In this document: positions 1 through 10,746 of the stretch, one piece after another
How positions within the stretch are numbered: the first letter of the stretch is position 1
Layout of the letters: each line of letters starts with the position of its first letter
Assembly (NCBI GenBank): GCA_036571765.1
Contig: BROE01000019.1
Span: 11,679,831 to 11,743,830 of the forward strand
Source of the DNA: Plecoglossus altivelis
Taxonomy: Eukaryota > Chordata > Actinopteri > Osmeriformes > Plecoglossidae
DNA length: 64,000 nucleotides
Direction of reading: 5' to 3'
Position numbers and translations under genes: made by a program
The notes under the pieces: generated by a model
Databases searched by the model: none
Told to the model about the DNA's origin: nothing
What the model saw: the letters and a program-made list of their open reading frames with translations, nothing else

Positions 1-204
1 GCCATCCATCTGACAGGGCCAGCGAGAAGGGGGGAGGGGGAGAACAGAAAAAATGAATCCTGCATTCTGCTCCTTACTCTGTCTGCCCTGTTGTGAGAGA
101 CACAAATCTGTCCAGAGATGCACTCAGGGCCCAACAGGGGGTCTTTGTGCACGTCTTCGCTCATTTGGATCCTCTATTCATTGGGATAGGGCCTGCTCTT
201 CTCC

Positions 205-547
205 ACACGCATTCTCCCTCTTGCTCTCTCCCTCTCTTGCTCTCCCCTCTCTTGCTCTCTCCCTCTCTTGCTCTCTCCCTCTCTCGCTCTCTCCCTCTCT
301 CGCTCTCTCCCTCTCTCGCTCTCTCCCTCTCTCCCTCTTGCTCTCTCCCTCTCTCTCTCTCCTCTCTTGCTCTCTCCCTCTTGCTCTCTCCCTCTCTTGC
401 TCTCTCCCTCTCTTGCTCTCTCCCTCTCTTGCTCTCTCCCTCTCTCGCTCTCTCCCTCTCTCGCTCTCTCCCTCTCTCGCTCTCTCCCTCTCTCGCTCTC
501 TCGCTCTCTCGCTCTCTCGCTCTCTCCCTCTCTCCCTCTCTCTCTCC
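205..547. repeat. Pyrimidine (CT-rich) microsatellite
   Basis: About 340 bp of CTCTCTCC/CTCTCTCG/CTCTTG units. All pyrimidine tracts sit on the + strand, so several frames are open on both strands and give spurious Leu-Ser or Arg-Glu ORFs. Confidence 0.95.
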
Positions 548-879
548 CACACACACACTCCTTCCCCAGGCCAAGGGGGACCTGAGAACCCAATGAGCGC
601 TAAGCCCAACAGCTTCTATTGTCTGAGCACCTGCCTGTCTCACCACCTTCCAGGATTACCGTCCTCGTCATCACCGCTCGCCCGCCGTCCGGCCCGCGGA
701 GAGAGGGAGGGAGCCGGGACCCCCTTTGTAAATCCTGGGCTCTTCAGACAAGCCGGCCCCAGGACAGCGGTGTTGGGTCTACTGCCTGCTGTGTCTTCAC
801 GCCACTATGACCAGTTTGATCCAAATGTGCTCTGAAGGCTGGGTCACTTCAGAGCAAATAACATCAAGATGGAGACTGG

Positions 880-994
880 GGAACAGCAGCCATGTAAGGC
901 CTGTGTCTGATACTCAATCCTGACTGTGTGTAAGGCCTGTGTATGACAGTCAATTCTGACTGTGTGTAAGGCCTGTGTTTTCCATTCAATCCTG

Positions 995-1025
<31 letters not shown>

Positions 1026-1280
1026 GGCCTGTGTATGACAGTCATTCCTGACTGTGTGTGTAAGGCCTGTGTTCGTCACTCAACCTGACTGTGTGTAAGG
1101 CCTGTGTACCCCACTCAAACCCTGACTGTGTGTAAGGCCTGTGTTCTCCAGTCAATCCTGACTGTGTGTGTGTTTGTGTGTAAGGCCTGTATTATCCACT
1201 CAATCCTGACTGTGTGTAAGGCCTGTGTTACCCAGTCAATCCTGACTGTGTGTAAGGCCTGTGTTTTCCATTCAACCCTG

Positions 1281-1311
<31 letters not shown>

Positions 1312-1675
1312 GGCCTGTGTTTTCCATTCAATCCTGACTGTGTGTGTAAGGCCTGTGTTTCCAGTCAATCCTGACTGTGTGTGTAAGGCCTGTGTTATCC
1401 AGTCATCCGACTGTGTGTAAGGCCTGTGTACGACACTCAAACCTGACTGGGTTTAAGGCCTGTGTACGACACTCAACCCTGACTGTGTTTAAGGCCTGTG
1501 TTATTCAGTCAAACCTGACTGTGTGTAAGGCCTGTGTTATCCAGTCAATCCTGACTGTGTAAGGCCTGTGTTATCCAGTCAATCCTGACTGTGTAAGGCC
1601 TGTGTACGACACTCAATCCTGACTGTGTATAAGGCCTGTGTACGACACTCAAGCCTGACTGTCTGCCACGACACA
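880..1675. repeat. Minisatellite with core TGTGTAAGGCCTGTGT
   Basis: About 20 imperfect units of roughly 35-50 bp. Each contains CTGACTGTGTGTAAGGCCTG followed by a variable piece ending CAATC. Some units are lengthened by (TG)n expansion. Confidence 0.95.
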
Positions 1676-2362
1676 GGACTTCAGCTGAACATGAAGTTGT
1701 GGGACAAACACAAGCACAAGATAAAGATCGTGAAATTGCAGTCGTTTATATCTTGGTCACAATTTGCAAGTGTTGCCTGATGCAAACCAAAGTGCCACAT
1801 CACAAGACTTTACATGTTCTTGTCTCTTAACAAGGGCTGACATTAATGTTCTTATAATACATTCCGGACACACGTCTGCCAAACTGTCTTGTGTTAGCTC
1901 AGCAGAACACACCTGAAACATTACTTCTGAAACAAACTCATTTCCAGATGTTCACTTTATACGAGCAAAGAGTCATTGGAACTTCAGAGTTATTTCAACT
2001 GAAGGCTACAACTGGAGTGGACTCACATCTGGCAAGCTAAAGCTGCTCTTTATGATCAAATGGACAGTCGAGCGTCGATTCCTTCACCTCAAGTCACACA
2101 GGGGAGGGCTTTCAGGCCATAGCAGGGTTATCCTACCAAACAGGCTTACTGCCAACATCTAGAGATCAATGAGTGAGGAGTTCAGGAGGGTGTTCAGCAT
2201 GAGTCATACCTGCTGCACCAGCCAACACGCAGCGCCTGTATGTCTCTCAGGGAGATGGCTGTGATACAAATACACTGGCAGGTATTTATTTCTAGTCATC
2301 TAAACCTGGGATGAGTCACTGAATCAAACCAGGGTACGAACGAAGTTGAATCACCCCCCACT

Positions 2363-2403
2363 ACACACACGCACGCACGCACACGCGCACACACGCACAC
2401 ACG
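2363..2403. repeat. Short CA/CG-rich microsatellite
   Basis: A run of CACACGCACGCACGCACACG type dinucleotides in otherwise unique sequence. Confidence 0.85.
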
Positions 2404-3595
2404 AAGCTGACCAGCTAAACATGCCCTGTCCACATGTTCCCAGAAGGTCCTTCAGTTTGAGCGCGTGAATGAATCACAATCAGGATGACTCACGGCAGCT
2501 CACAGCTGTGTGGGAGACATGAAGGAAGATTTAACTTTCACCCCTTGACTCACTTCCTGCCACCTACGGGAGATAGAATGACTCCTCACTTCTGCATCAT
2601 GCATTGTCATTGAAATGACAAAAGAAGTAAATGTGAGCAGTTTCGGGTCCATTATCTTAGTTTGACTTTGTTTTGTTTTTTTACAAGAAGCAGAAACGAT
2701 GACATATCCTTTCTGAGCAGAAACATTTCAAGCCTTTTGTGTCTTTAATCATCTCACAAAAAGCAGAGCTGCAGATTTGAGACCTCCCGCCATCGGCAGG
2801 TACATATTTGAATTGTCTAGTTTAGAGAGAGAAAAGAGAAAGAAAATCTTTTTCGAGACCGACTCCTGTGCTACTTTAGGGGGTGGGGGTAGAGGGATCA
2901 GGTTGCTCCGATCTTGCCTCCTGCAGACCGGCTGCAAGGCCATCAGACACGGCTAAACGGAGCCGATGCTGGCCGGGGGACCACGGCACAGCTCGGGCAC
3001 ACCAGAGACTGGAAAATGATTTACTCCGATTTTACGCAAGATAAAAATCCACATTCTTCCGAATATCCGACTTGGATCCATGTGTAGACAAATGACTTGC
3101 ACTCATGGACTAACAACCAGGCCAACCGAGCTAAAATATTGCTAGCTAGCTCTAACTATATGTACATTATAATAGCATAACTTTTTGACGAGGTGTGTAG
3201 CTATTTATACAGACACAAGTAGGGCTGAATGACTACACAGGTGTGGTGTAACACATGATGTAAACTCAAACTTTGCTTGAAAGCATGCCAATGATAATAA
3301 TAGCCATCTGAACATGTTGCATAATGGTATTGCTAGCCTAGCTTGCTAAGCAATCAAGGTAGCTAAGCTACCAGCGCCACTTCTCATTTGATCCACGATA
3401 ACGAACAAATAAGATCAATAGAGCTTTATAATAACGAGGTAGTAGCAGCATTTAGCCTGAATAAATCCGTGAGATCTCATGTGTCTTTATGTTGCACACA
3501 AACCTGAATGGAGAAATAACTGCTTTCATATACGCGCATAGTTCGCATTCCACTCTGCCCGCGGTCCTTACTGTCCAACCATGAAGCTAAAGATG

Positions 3596-3630
3596 GCTAG
3601 CACTACTAGCACTACTAGCACTACTAGTAC
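3596..3630. repeat. 9-bp tandem repeat CACTACTAG
   Basis: Three to four tandem copies of the 9-mer CACTACTAG. It is a short array in AT-rich sequence. Confidence 0.85.
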
Positions 3631-4224
3631 ATGGAAATGTTAGCTATGCTACTCTTAGCAATTTATAGAGGGATGGGGAAAAAGTTCATCGTTGACTTTA
3701 GAAAGGGGCATCGGTATTCATTCTACTAAAAAATGAACGTGGTGATTAACTCACGTTTGCTATCGATTGTTCATGCAAAACATTTCCTTTATCTCCAGGC
3801 TGAAAATGGGATCAGCGCTTCTCACAGTGTGAATGAAAAAAACAAGTCTGGCTTGCTCGCTACAGTGGCGTTCCATAAGCCTTCGATTGAGTCCTCATGT
3901 TTGCGCTCTTTATCACATAACCTAACTTAGCAAACACAAACAAAGCCAGCAAGTTATTAATCATACAAATACACACACATTCAGAGTTTTCTCAAAGCAT
4001 TCGGCACATTAAAACCCCGAGAAAAGAGAGAAGAGAACTGATTTTTTTTCCTAGCGTCATGCCCTAGCCTCACAGCTGGAAGCCTGGGATTGATGTACCA
4101 TTGTTGTGCTTGGATAGCTCTACTTAAAATTACACATTTAAAAACCGTCACACTACGAATGTCTTCAGTTTTCCAAAGTTATTCTATCAATTGTCTCAAT
4201 TTTGACTCATCTGGGTTCACTTAC

Positions 4225-4257
4225 CTGAAATAGAAATGTACTCCAGCTCGGTTCCAT
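4225..4257 (-). CDS. vezf1: First coding exon of a VEZF1-like zinc-finger transcription factor (partial gene)
   Basis: Read on the minus strand, an ATG with G at -3 and G at +4 opens eleven codons, MEPSWSTFLFQ. It runs straight into a textbook donor, TTTCAG followed by GTAAGT, in phase 0. Human VEZF1, a C2H2 zinc-finger DNA-binding factor of endothelium and chromatin boundaries, begins as I recall with the same pattern: Met-Glu, a Trp three residues on, then Phe-Leu-Phe-Gln. No zinc-finger exon is present at lower coordinates in this window, so the gene would continue past the left edge. The gene points away from the connexin. The call rests on one short exon; a chance ATG beside a donor is the alternative. 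Confidence 0.5.
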
Positions 4258-7042
4258 TGCAACACTTAAAAAAATCTGCAGGAAACCTACAAGAAACCTA
4301 CAACAAAGCAGCCAAACATGGCAGCTGCTACAACTTCCTGTAACCCTCAGACTGAACCACGTCAAGTGCGTTTTAGGGGAGTACTGACAGAAATATGCGG
4401 GTGGTAAACACGCATTCGTGTTATAATCAGTTGTTTCCAATACTATTTGACATTTTTTTAAATCAAGTATTTATGATATTACCAAAATATGTGCAAAGTA
4501 GTTTTATTTTCCAACAATTAGTTATTTTGAAGGTAAGGGACGCCCCTATGAAGATGTCTTGTCTGGTTCTGCAGCGGGCATTCAATAAATGGCAGAGTCG
4601 ATCAATTGCGGAGTAGCTGTCGCATGTGGTCCGAGATTACAGCCCGCGCGATTTATGTTCTATTAAATTTTTTTATATTGCTTTAATTCACTAGGAACAA
4701 ACAACTAGAGCGATTTTATTTCCCCCTCAGTTACATTCAAGCTCAAAAGTTATCTTAAAACATATGATCGATGATAGGCTAGACAAAAATGCGAGGGAAA
4801 ACAATTCAAAGTCATACGAGAAACATGCGACATTAAAATGTGTTTTTTCCCTCTTAAACTCTTCTCCTTTTGAAATTTCACACACTGAAACATTTGCTGG
4901 TGCAGTGTATTTGTCAGAACACACGGGGGCAAAGTTCTGCAGTCATTCGTGTCATCGTCAACCTCTTTCTAAGCTTAACACTAGCCTATCGCTTTCAATG
5001 CACATTGTATGACCCGATCATTTATGTTGTCTTATTTTCAAATAAGTGATTATATGTGAACTTAATACAACACAATGCTATAATATACAGGAAAGCGCAG
5101 TAGTACATGATCAAATATGATGATAGTTAAAGCCGATTTCTACCTCTGGGGAAATGTTGAAATAATGATATAGTTTTGTTTTGGTGTTTTGATCATATAT
5201 TTATTATACTGACTACATGACTACACCAGGGCGGTTTCAGGTTACTTTCAAACATGGTACGGCTACATCGAATGCGTTTTGCGCGCGCACACACTCAAAA
5301 GTAACTCAAAACAGACATGGAATTTGATAAGATACCAGAGTACATATGCTTAAACGTGAGTAAAAAATGTTTGAGGGAAGTGTTTGCGGTGCAACAGAAG
5401 GAGCTTAGATACGGTTCACTTCCTGATCAACACAATCAGAACGTTCCACATCCGCATTCTATACCAGGGTTCCACAAGAGGCCTCGTCTCTTCAGTCAAG
5501 GACGCAACCACTGTTATCGCAATGATGCCTGTCTTTTCAATAAACCACGTTATAAAGGATTGGACGAGTGCTCCTTCATGTTTTGATAAATACGTTAAAG
5601 AGAATTCTGTAGTGGACAGCATGGTTGTGTTGTGGTGAGAAAGGCAGTGTGGTCTACTCATGTATTATTCAAACGTCTTTGTTAAAGGCCACTGTCATCA
5701 AATAATACACATTTGTAATACAATAAAACAAATGATACATTTAGGTCAATTGTCACTGTATATATTTTACAGAGAATTTTCTAAATTTAAATGATCTACC
5801 GTGTTTAGTAAACAATCAGATCATTTATTTGATGTGATTTCCCCAGCCCTGCTCTGTAAAGCAGGCAGAAACCCTGTTACCACACAGTATTGTTGACATT
5901 TTTTCCAGCACGTTCTTTGAACTCTGTGCTTGACTGTGAACTGCTCTTCAGAAAAGCTGGCCCCCACTGTACATTGAAAGCCTTTGTGTTGCATACAGTA
6001 CAAAGAGTGTTTCAGATGGAGTTAGAGAATATGTGTGGTCAGCCTGTTTAGCCCTCATGCAGCTCAACAGACTCCAGCATCTCCACCACCCTCCTCCCTC
6101 TTCTAATATAGATATGCAGATTGTTTGTTTGGGCATTTTTCCAGTTTTGGATCAAAAAGAGACACATTTTCCAAAGGTATGTTTCTCCAGAAATAGTTCA
6201 TCCCGGTTGTTTGTGTGTTCTCAGGTGTTTTTTTGACTTTAGTACAAAGGTAGTCCACAGGTGGCCCCATTCACCATGAGCCGGTGTTGAATAGTGAGAG
6301 TGAAGTGACATATTTACTGATTCAGGGGAGAAATCTGTTTAGTTCAAGTCAGTGTAAATGTAAAAGGTCAATTCTCTCAGTGTTTGTTAGTATGTGTTCA
6401 GGTGTTTTCATGGTGTAAAAGTGATTTGGAGTCTTGTTGGCAGCCAACCAAACCATTGAGTGTAAATTGTGTAAATGAAGGTACATTTAGTGTCTGCTAT
6501 ATAATGAACAACAATGACAAAACAAAAGCTTTTTTTATGCAGTAAAACCTTTTTTAAGAGGGAATAACACAGCTCATAGATTATTGGCAAGATGTAGTTT
6601 AGGATAGTGTTAAACAGTTGACAGTTAAATCTGACAGCATAAATTGGTCCCCACAAAGAGAAGCCAGAAATCAGATTCCCCCATTTGAACGTAGGATTCA
6701 CATAATGTGTTGACATCTTAAGGTTTTCACGGATCTGCTGATTCAGTTGAGGCAGAGCGTGAGCCTCATTCACTGTGGGCACCAAGGATTCAATACGAAA
6801 CGAACGAAACGAACGAATCAGCCTTCATTCATCTAAACTCTTGAATGAATATGATTCTGACTCAAATCGTGGATGAGAATGAGACTAACAACAATCTCTT
6901 CGTTAAGACATGAGATGCATTAACAAAGCTGGTTTACACGTCAAATCGTATTCATGGTTATTGTTTAAATTATTGTTTGAATCATAATCCACAAAAGTAG
7001 CTTTGTTGCCTTACAGTAGGTGTTCTGCGTGTTCCCACAGAA
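4258..7042. other. Intergenic or upstream region between the vezf1-like exon and the connexin
   Basis: AT-rich unique sequence. It should contain the 5'UTR and promoter of the minus-strand gene near 4.26-4.6 kb, and a non-coding first exon of the connexin somewhere upstream of 7041. I cannot place either. ORFs at 5317-5586 (+) and 6408-6785 (-) match no family I know. A short GAAACGAAC repeat lies near 6798-6820. Confidence 0.5.
7031..7042 (+). other. Splice acceptor and 5'UTR end of the connexin coding exon
   Basis: GTTCCCACAG is followed by AA and the ATG. This is the single intron position expected in connexin 5'UTRs. It also supports choosing this ATG, which has G at -3 and G at +4. Confidence 0.75.
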
Positions 7043-8143
7043 ATGGGAGACTGGTCAATTCTTGGCCGCTTCCTAACGGAGGTGCAGAACCACTCTACCG
7101 TGATCGGCAAGATCTGGCTGACCATGCTGCTCATCTTCCGCATCCTGCTGGTCACCCTGGTGGGAGACGCCGTCTACAGCGACGAGCAGTCCAAGTTCAC
7201 CTGCAACACCCTGCAGCCTGGCTGCAACAACGTTTGTTACGACACGTTTGCCCCCGTCTCCCACCTCCGCTTCTGGGTCTTCCAGATCGTCCTCGTCTCC
7301 ACCCCCTCCATCTTCTACATCGTCTACGTGCTGCACAAAATAGCCAAGGATGAGAAGTTAGAGATGGAGAATGTCCAGGAGGCTGCCACGCGGCCTCTGG
7401 CCTGCGAGAGGGCCACGCAGGCGGGCCTGGATGCAGCCCTGGAGAGGGGCAGCTCCAGGTTCCAGCCCTGCTGTCCTGAGGAGTGGGGTGCACAGGAGGG
7501 GGAGAGTGTGGAACAGAGCCTGCTGGAGGGAGAGCTAAGGGAGGTGGGGAAGGATCCCACCCAGCTCTCCAGCCAGGTCCTGCTCATCTACATCATCCAC
7601 GTGGTGCTACGCTCCATCATGGAGATCACCTTCCTAGTGGGGCAGTGTTATCTCTTTGGGTTTGAGGTGCCTCACCTGTTCCGCTGTGAGACCTACCCCT
7701 GCCCTAACCGGACCGACTGCTTCGTCTCCCGTGCCACGGAGAAAACCATCTTCCTGAACTTCATGTTCAGCATCAGTCTAGGCTGCTTCCTGTTGAACAT
7801 CGTGGAGCTGCACTACCTTGGCTGGGTCTACATCTTCCGGGTCCTGTGCTCCGCCTGCTCCACCTGCTGCGAGGCGGAGAGGGGTCGCGTGGAGCGCATG
7901 GGGCTGTATGCTCATCACAACCCCCTGCTGCTGCAGCTGAAACACTCCTTACGAGGCCGGGTGGTCCTCCAGACGCCATCAGCCATGTCCCAGGAGAAGT
8001 GCAGCGGGCCTCCAGCCATCTCGTTCGAGACGGACTCCACGGTGGAGTGCACGTCCAGGAGGAGTCTGGAGGAGAAGGAACGCTCCAAGAAGAAGGTGTT
8101 AGGCCTAGCCAGGCTGGGAGGAGGGAGGAAGTCATGGCTGTAA
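7043..8143 (+). CDS. Connexin (gap junction protein, gamma-type-like), complete in one exon
   Basis: Encodes a 366-residue four-pass membrane protein that would form hexameric connexons and gap-junction channels in the plasma membrane. The N-terminus MGDW is followed by TM1 (about 20-40). The first extracellular loop has Cys54, Cys61 and Cys65 (C-x6-C-x3-C), and TM2 spans about 78-98. A cytoplasmic loop of about 80 residues precedes TM3 (about 178-200). The second loop has Cys215, Cys220 and Cys226 (C-x4-C-x5-C), and TM4 spans about 236-256. The motifs DEQSKF, VSHLRFWVFQ and HKIAK are closest to gamma connexins (Cx45/Cx47), but the MGDW start is alpha-like, so I give no symbol. A splice acceptor (CCCACAG) ends two bases before the ATG, which fits the usual connexin plan of a non-coding exon 1 and coding exon 2. 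Oddities are SRATEK where SRPTEK is usual, an NRT sequon at 222, a cysteine cluster (269, 272, 275, 276) after TM4, and a hydrophobic C-terminal SWL. Confidence 0.96.
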   Translation: MGDWSILGRFLTEVQNHSTVIGKIWLTMLLIFRILLVTLVGDAVYSDEQSKFTCNTLQPGCNNVCYDTFAPVSHLRFWVFQIVLVSTPSIFYIVYVLHKIAKDEKLEMENVQEAATRPLACERATQAGLDAALERGSSRFQPCCPEEWGAQEGESVEQSLLEGELREVGKDPTQLSSQVLLIYIIHVVLRSIMEITFLVGQCYLFGFEVPHLFRCETYPCPNRTDCFVSRATEKTIFLNFMFSISLGCFLLNIVELHYLGWVYIFRVLCSACSTCCEAERGRVERMGLYAHHNPLLLQLKHSLRGRVVLQTPSAMSQEKCSGPPAISFETDSTVECTSRRSLEEKERSKKKVLGLARLGGGRKSWL

Positions 8144-9034
8144 GGGGTCAAGTTTGACACTTTTTAACATTTTTTCTCTTTTTATATTTCTCTTTTGCTT
8201 CCAGCAATGATTGCGTTTGTTTACCTGAAGATTTGGCTTAAACGTGTTTTTACAGTAGGAGTGTGAAAGCGACTGTCTTTTGAGCGTTTTGCAGTGAATC
8301 ATGAGGTATTCCCTGCCAGAAGAACATCAACACTGAGCCTGTCAGGTCTTCTTTCAGACAAACACGAGTTCACACACTCATGTCTAAATCCACATCCGTA
8401 CCATCGTTGAGATCCGATTAAAACGAACAACATCAACATGAGACCATTGTCGCATCATAATTCTTATCATTTCAACTGTGAGACTAGATGTTATTTTGTT
8501 ATGTCTGGAATCATCAGATGCCACTTTTATTCACATCTTGAGAAACTTTGATAAAACATGTCTCTGTTCTTGATGAATGTGCTCAGCGGAGCCAGGACTA
8601 TAGAACATAAGAAAAGCACAATGTTTCTAAATCTGCAATATCAACTGAATAATACTGTGTGTAATGTGTTCAAGAATATTCTGAAACGTATTCAGTTTCT
8701 CTCTCTGAGTAAAACAATGAAGGACAATGGTAGCTGACATTTGAAAAGACAGTATTATTGGGTGAAGTAAATTAAGTACATGGAAATGTAAAAATATATA
8801 TTGGACATGACGACTTAGTGAATGTTGTTTCTATAAATTCTATGGTAAATGTTAAGTTAGGTCTTGTTTGTTGTCTGTGCTATTTGTTACAATCCAGGCA
8901 CTTTTCAATCCTGGCAAACTGATGTTGTACATAGAAGAACGAGCAGTTGTTGCCGATGCTCGGCGCACTTTTACACAACATTCAGAGCCACTGAACTGAA
9001 AATAACGTTTTTAAGATTGAGTAGATCAAATAAA
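8144..9034 (+). other. Likely connexin 3'UTR with a poly(A) signal
   Basis: AT-rich unique sequence after the connexin stop codon. The best canonical hexamer is AATAAA at 9029-9034, which would give a 3'UTR of about 0.9 kb. No coding exon is seen. Confidence 0.5.
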
Positions 9035-9239
9035 ATTCAAGATTAAACCAACTTGCTGTACTTTATTGTGACATTTTGGTATAGCATTTTTGTCTTCTTT
9101 TTACTATGTTACGCCAGTGAGTTTGAGTGAGGTCTATTGTTTGCGTAAACAAGAACATTTGTCATTCATGCCCACCGTGGCCGCTCACCTATCTCGGTTA
9201 CATTGCTCTGCATAACCGAACCAGCAGGGGTTGCTGTGG

Positions 9240-9401
9240 ACCGGTTCCCTTTCGTCCTACCATGTGTGTGGACTGAAGTGTTGATGGCTCTGCACAGACT
9301 CTGTACAACTCAACTACTGAACCCATATGACACAATCACACACAGCCTTTAAACGGACTCCTGCAATTAGAAGTGACCATCAACCAACAGCATTCAAAGC
9401 G
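9240..9401 (+). other. myo18a: Candidate non-coding first exon of myo18a
   Basis: A strong donor, AAAGCG followed by GTAAGTAG, ends at 9401. It lies 1.2 kb before the acceptor of the PDZ exon, and no other donor in the interval looks as good. The 5' end of the exon cannot be set from sequence. Confidence 0.35.
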
Positions 9402-10613
9402 GTAAGTAGACGGTGCCAGTACACGTTACACGTATAATATTTTACTTCATACGTTAAACCTCTACGGAAGGAACCAATTGTTTTGTAAAGCCACCGGTGT
9501 TAAAAGAACGAGGGCAAAGCAGCTTAAAGCTTAAGAACAAGCTAGGGTTTGGCCACAACAATAGCCAAACGACAGTGTATCAAATCTGTTTACAGTTATG
9601 ACAAACCTCAAGCGATGAATGCTTAGGATTTGAATAAAAATAGCGTTTAAACATTTTTATGTGAATGGCACTTATAGAGCGCGTGTGGGCAGGTGTCTCG
9701 TTCACATATGTCCGGTGAAGCAATATTTCACTCCGATCGATAACTTTTTGAGATGCCGGTAGTCTCAGAGTGAAGAAGTGTCTTTATTTCACCTCAAGAT
9801 ATTTTACCCTCAGACAAGACAAACAGCACAAGCGTTTCGTTGCCAAACGGTATCAGACACCGTGAATTAGACAGACGAGAGCATAGATGACTAACAGTAC
9901 GGTGGAGACTTACTGAAAGCGCTGCTAGCAGCTCTCATCTTGACATCCATTATTTATATTTATCTCAAACGTGTCAGATTATGGTTTATAGCGGTGACTG
10001 TCTTGGTTGCTGGGTTGATAAGCTTAAACTGTAACCTGATTTAAAGTGTTATCATTTTTAAGACGAGCGCCTTAGTCCGCATTGATGATGGTTCACCCCT
10101 GACCTGAGCGGTTCGAAACTTCGGTTTCAGAAGGTCGTCAGGGGTTAAGTGAAGGTTTCTCTTCATGAGCTACATTAAAAGTAAAAGGAGCATCCGTTAA
10201 CGCCGTTCTTAAACGTCACGATGAGACCCGGTAAACTTGTGCTTCGTATTGTCTCTCCGACATAGGAGCTCCATTTTTATTTAATGAAAGGCAGTGTAAC
10301 ATCTGATACCGTCTCTTCAGCACGGGGGTTAGGTTGCACGGTTTAAGATCTCTTCATTTAGCGAGTTCCTCTCTGGCCCTTATAGATTACAAAGTGATGG
10401 TCAATCTTAGGACTAAGGCTGCATGCTACCTAATCATTGAATTTAAGGGAATTTTACGCTGTGTGTGCGCGTAATAAAATGATACTGTTATTCGTTAGTT
10501 ATACTCCTGACGATAAACTCTAAACTCTCTCAACGAAGTCATTGACAGTTGTAGCATCAGACACTTTGACTTTGACAACGCTGATGTTTCGCTCCCTCTC
10601 TCTTCCTCTCCAG
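9402..10613 (+). other. Presumed myo18a 5'UTR intron
   Basis: Unique sequence without ORFs of note. It ends in a pyrimidine tract and CCTCTCCAG. A 9-bp inverted repeat (10095-10103 with 10137-10145) is the only structure seen. Confidence 0.4.
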
Positions 10614-10746
10614 GTTGATTCTGCAGACAACAATCCATAATGTGCCCAGAAGCTCTGGATCATATGAAGTGATTTAGCGTTACATGGATCCTGTCAACTT
10701 CTGCTTTACAAACCAACCTTTCCTGGGGTGATTAAAGAAGTCGAAA
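10614..10746 (+). promoter_or_regulatory. myo18a 5'UTR part of exon 2, carrying two short upstream ORFs
   Basis: Begins after the acceptor CCTCTCCAG. ATG codons at 10640 and 10684 open ORFs of 10 and 15 codons, ending at 10672 and 10731, before the main ATG at 10747. They could reduce initiation at the main start; this is inference. Confidence 0.6.

Larger units (their letters stand above)
1..4224 (-). other. Presumed first intron of the minus-strand vezf1-like gene
   Basis: Apart from the tandem repeats listed separately I see no coding exon in this stretch on either strand. If the minus-strand exon at 4225-4257 is real, this is its first intron, and the zinc-finger exons lie beyond the left edge. 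Stretches 550-880, 1680-2360 and 2410-3590 are ordinary non-repetitive sequence with no recognisable gene. The short ORFs here show no family motif. Confidence 0.45.

Noticed and set aside
161..646. Arg/Glu-rich and Ser/Leu-rich ORFs near the left edge
   Set aside because: Produced by the CT microsatellite; several frames are open at once.
5317..5586. 89-codon ORF (+) in the intergenic region
   Set aside because: No family resemblance, an overlapping ORF of similar length in another frame, AT-rich surroundings; expected by chance.
6408..6785. 125-codon ORF (-) upstream of the connexin
   Set aside because: No recognisable domain; hydrophobic residues follow from AT-rich sequence. A transposon fragment is possible but I cannot support it.
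10112..10121. tRNA-like B box GGTTCGAAAC
   Set aside because: No acceptor stem, D arm or anticodon arm fits around it.
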